64,000 nt of DNA from Lachnospiraceae bacterium UBA4338. Its GTDB lineage: Bacteria; Bacillota; Clostridia; Lachnospirales; Lachnospiraceae. Shown piece after piece: positions 63,215-64,000 of this stretch; within the stretch, counting starts at the first letter, position 1, and each line of letters begins with the position of its first letter. Under the pieces are notes generated by a model. The model did no database searches and was not told the origin of the DNA. It saw only the letters and a program-made list of their open reading frames with translations. Both the position numbers and the translations under genes were made by a program. The DNA lies in the NCBI GenBank assembly GCA_002393735.1, contig DGTK01000007.1, forward strand, positions 1 to 64,000, in the 5' to 3' direction.

Positions 63215-64000
63215 TTAACTATTAAAAAATTCAAACATCATAGGTCTGAAATCAGGTTCTAAGTCATATAATCCATGACAACTACCCTTATATATATATG
63301 ATTTACATCCCTTTATTTTACTGATTAATTTAGTTTCCTCATCACCAAAAAGTGCATCATCCGTTGCTCCAACCACGAAAATATCCATTGGAAGAAGTTT
63401 GATTTTACTGCTTAAATCAAATGGCTTAATGGCATTACAAACTTCAGCAAAATGTTTAAGATCAGATTCTTTCATGTTGTCTGCAAACATCATGAGAGCA
63501 TTTTCATTCTCTGTCATATACTCCTTGGTATATACAAAGTCTCCCATGTATTTCACAAGTTCTCTTTTCTTACCATCAAGGGCTAAAGGAATCATGGTTT
63601 TAAGAAACTCACACTGTTTTTCACTTAGCCTGCAGGTACTCGATGCTATAACCACCTTATTAATTACATTCGGCTGCATTAAAGCCATATTGAATATTAT
63701 CATTCCGCCCAAGGATGCGCCATAAACATAAAGTTCATTAGTGCCTCTCTCGCCTTTAAGTCCCAAAGCCTTAACAGCCTTAAGTTCATCAAGCGCCATA
63801 TCATGAATGGTAAATTCATCCGGAATCTCCACTCTTCTGTCAATTACATAGAATGTATATTTATCAGTATATTCCTTAAACATGCTCATCAGCACCGCGC
63901 CGCTTTCAATAACGCTTACTAATGACAGTCCCGGAATAATGACAAGGGGAGTCTTTCCTTCCCCAAAACAAAGATATCTTAACTTTGTATCCCCTATATC
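63215..64000 (-). CDS. Alpha/beta-hydrolase-fold protein, 5' end cut by the window edge
   Basis: The reading frame runs in from the right edge, so the first residues are missing. The visible part begins like a small hydrolase (LRYLCFGEGKTPLVIIPGLS, oxyanion loop), has the nucleophile elbow VYGASLGGMI (Ser), a later catalytic Asp candidate in GATDDALFGDEET and a catalytic His in YIYKGSCHGLYD. The 262 residues seen are close to the family length (about 260-280). Substrate cannot be told; the neighbourhood (cysE, patatin) gives no clear pathway. It was probably the first gene of this run. Confidence 0.82.
   Translation of the reverse strand, partial: DIGDTKLRYLCFGEGKTPLVIIPGLSLVSVIESGAVLMSMFKEYTDKYTFYVIDRRVEIPDEFTIHDMALDELKAVKALGLKGERGTNELYVYGASLGGMIIFNMALMQPNVINKVVIASSTCRLSEKQCEFLKTMIPLALDGKKRELVKYMGDFVYTKEYMTENENALMMFADNMKESDLKHFAEVCNAIKPFDLSSKIKLLPMDIFVVGATDDALFGDEETKLISKIKGCKSYIYKGSCHGLYDLEPDFRPMMFEFFNS

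Noticed and set aside
1..64000. CRISPR array, prophage, rRNA or tRNA genes
   Set aside because: No regularly spaced direct repeats, phage structural genes or RNA gene sequences were noticed in reading; a tRNA scan was not possible here.

Overview
The window looks like chromosome of a low-GC Gram-positive anaerobe of the Clostridia, most likely a Lachnospiraceae. It carries PolC, a Clostridia-type order pyrH-frr-uppS-cdsA-dxr-rseP, a single-chain pyruvate:ferredoxin oxidoreductase, a trimeric [FeFe] hydrogenase, zinc-ribbon/DUF6273-type surface proteins, a class B-like sortase and no respiratory chain genes. CheV points to chemotaxis. Family calls come from reading the sequence and recalling family motifs; no search was run. 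Most genes are on the minus strand; only 42.4-49.4 kb is plus-strand.

Layout. (1) 0-10.9 kb is an accessory surface region: four tandem zinc-ribbon/one-TM/extracellular-domain proteins, a membrane protein with two zinc fingers, a relic of an IS200/IS605 element, a BrnT-type toxin with a small partner, a sortase with a large extra domain and a 1100-residue thioester/SpaA-repeat adhesin. (2) 11-28 kb is core: polC, ispG, an insertion holding a Ser/Thr kinase, a degenerate PP2C-like protein and rfbF, then an 11-gene run from scpA to rfbF (chromosome segregation, cell wall, bactofilin, translation, isoprenoid and lipid synthesis). (3) 28-36.9 kb: phosphoesterase, rpsU, a polysaccharide O-acetylation set (MBOAT plus two SGNH-like paralogues), alaS and a CAP/SH3 lipoprotein. 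(4) 37-49.4 kb is the energy and redox region: hydC-ATPase-hndB-hydB-hydA on the minus strand, and divergently a DRTGG protein, a second ATPase, a hydrogenase-like Fe-S protein, a second DRTGG protein, a PHP protein and nifJ. (5) 49.4-64 kb: a palindromic REP-like element, a dynamin-like GTPase, hisH-hisF-ung-lysA behind a large low-complexity membrane protein, cheV, an EAL phosphodiesterase, a patatin, cysE and an alpha/beta hydrolase cut by the window edge.

How it works together. PFOR makes reduced ferredoxin from pyruvate and HydABC would combine ferredoxin and NADH oxidation to make H2. Between them sits a compact set of genes (hydrogenase-like Fe-S protein, two anti-sigma-like ATPases, two DRTGG proteins, PHP protein) that looks like a redox or H2-sensing system; the divergent promoter region carries three palindromes. 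This is the best candidate in the window for a little-described system. The other standout is PolC: its proofreading exonuclease insert has lost the acidic residues of motifs I and II and does not show motif III, so the main replicase may not proofread by itself. Bases 1-56 hold no gene I can support.
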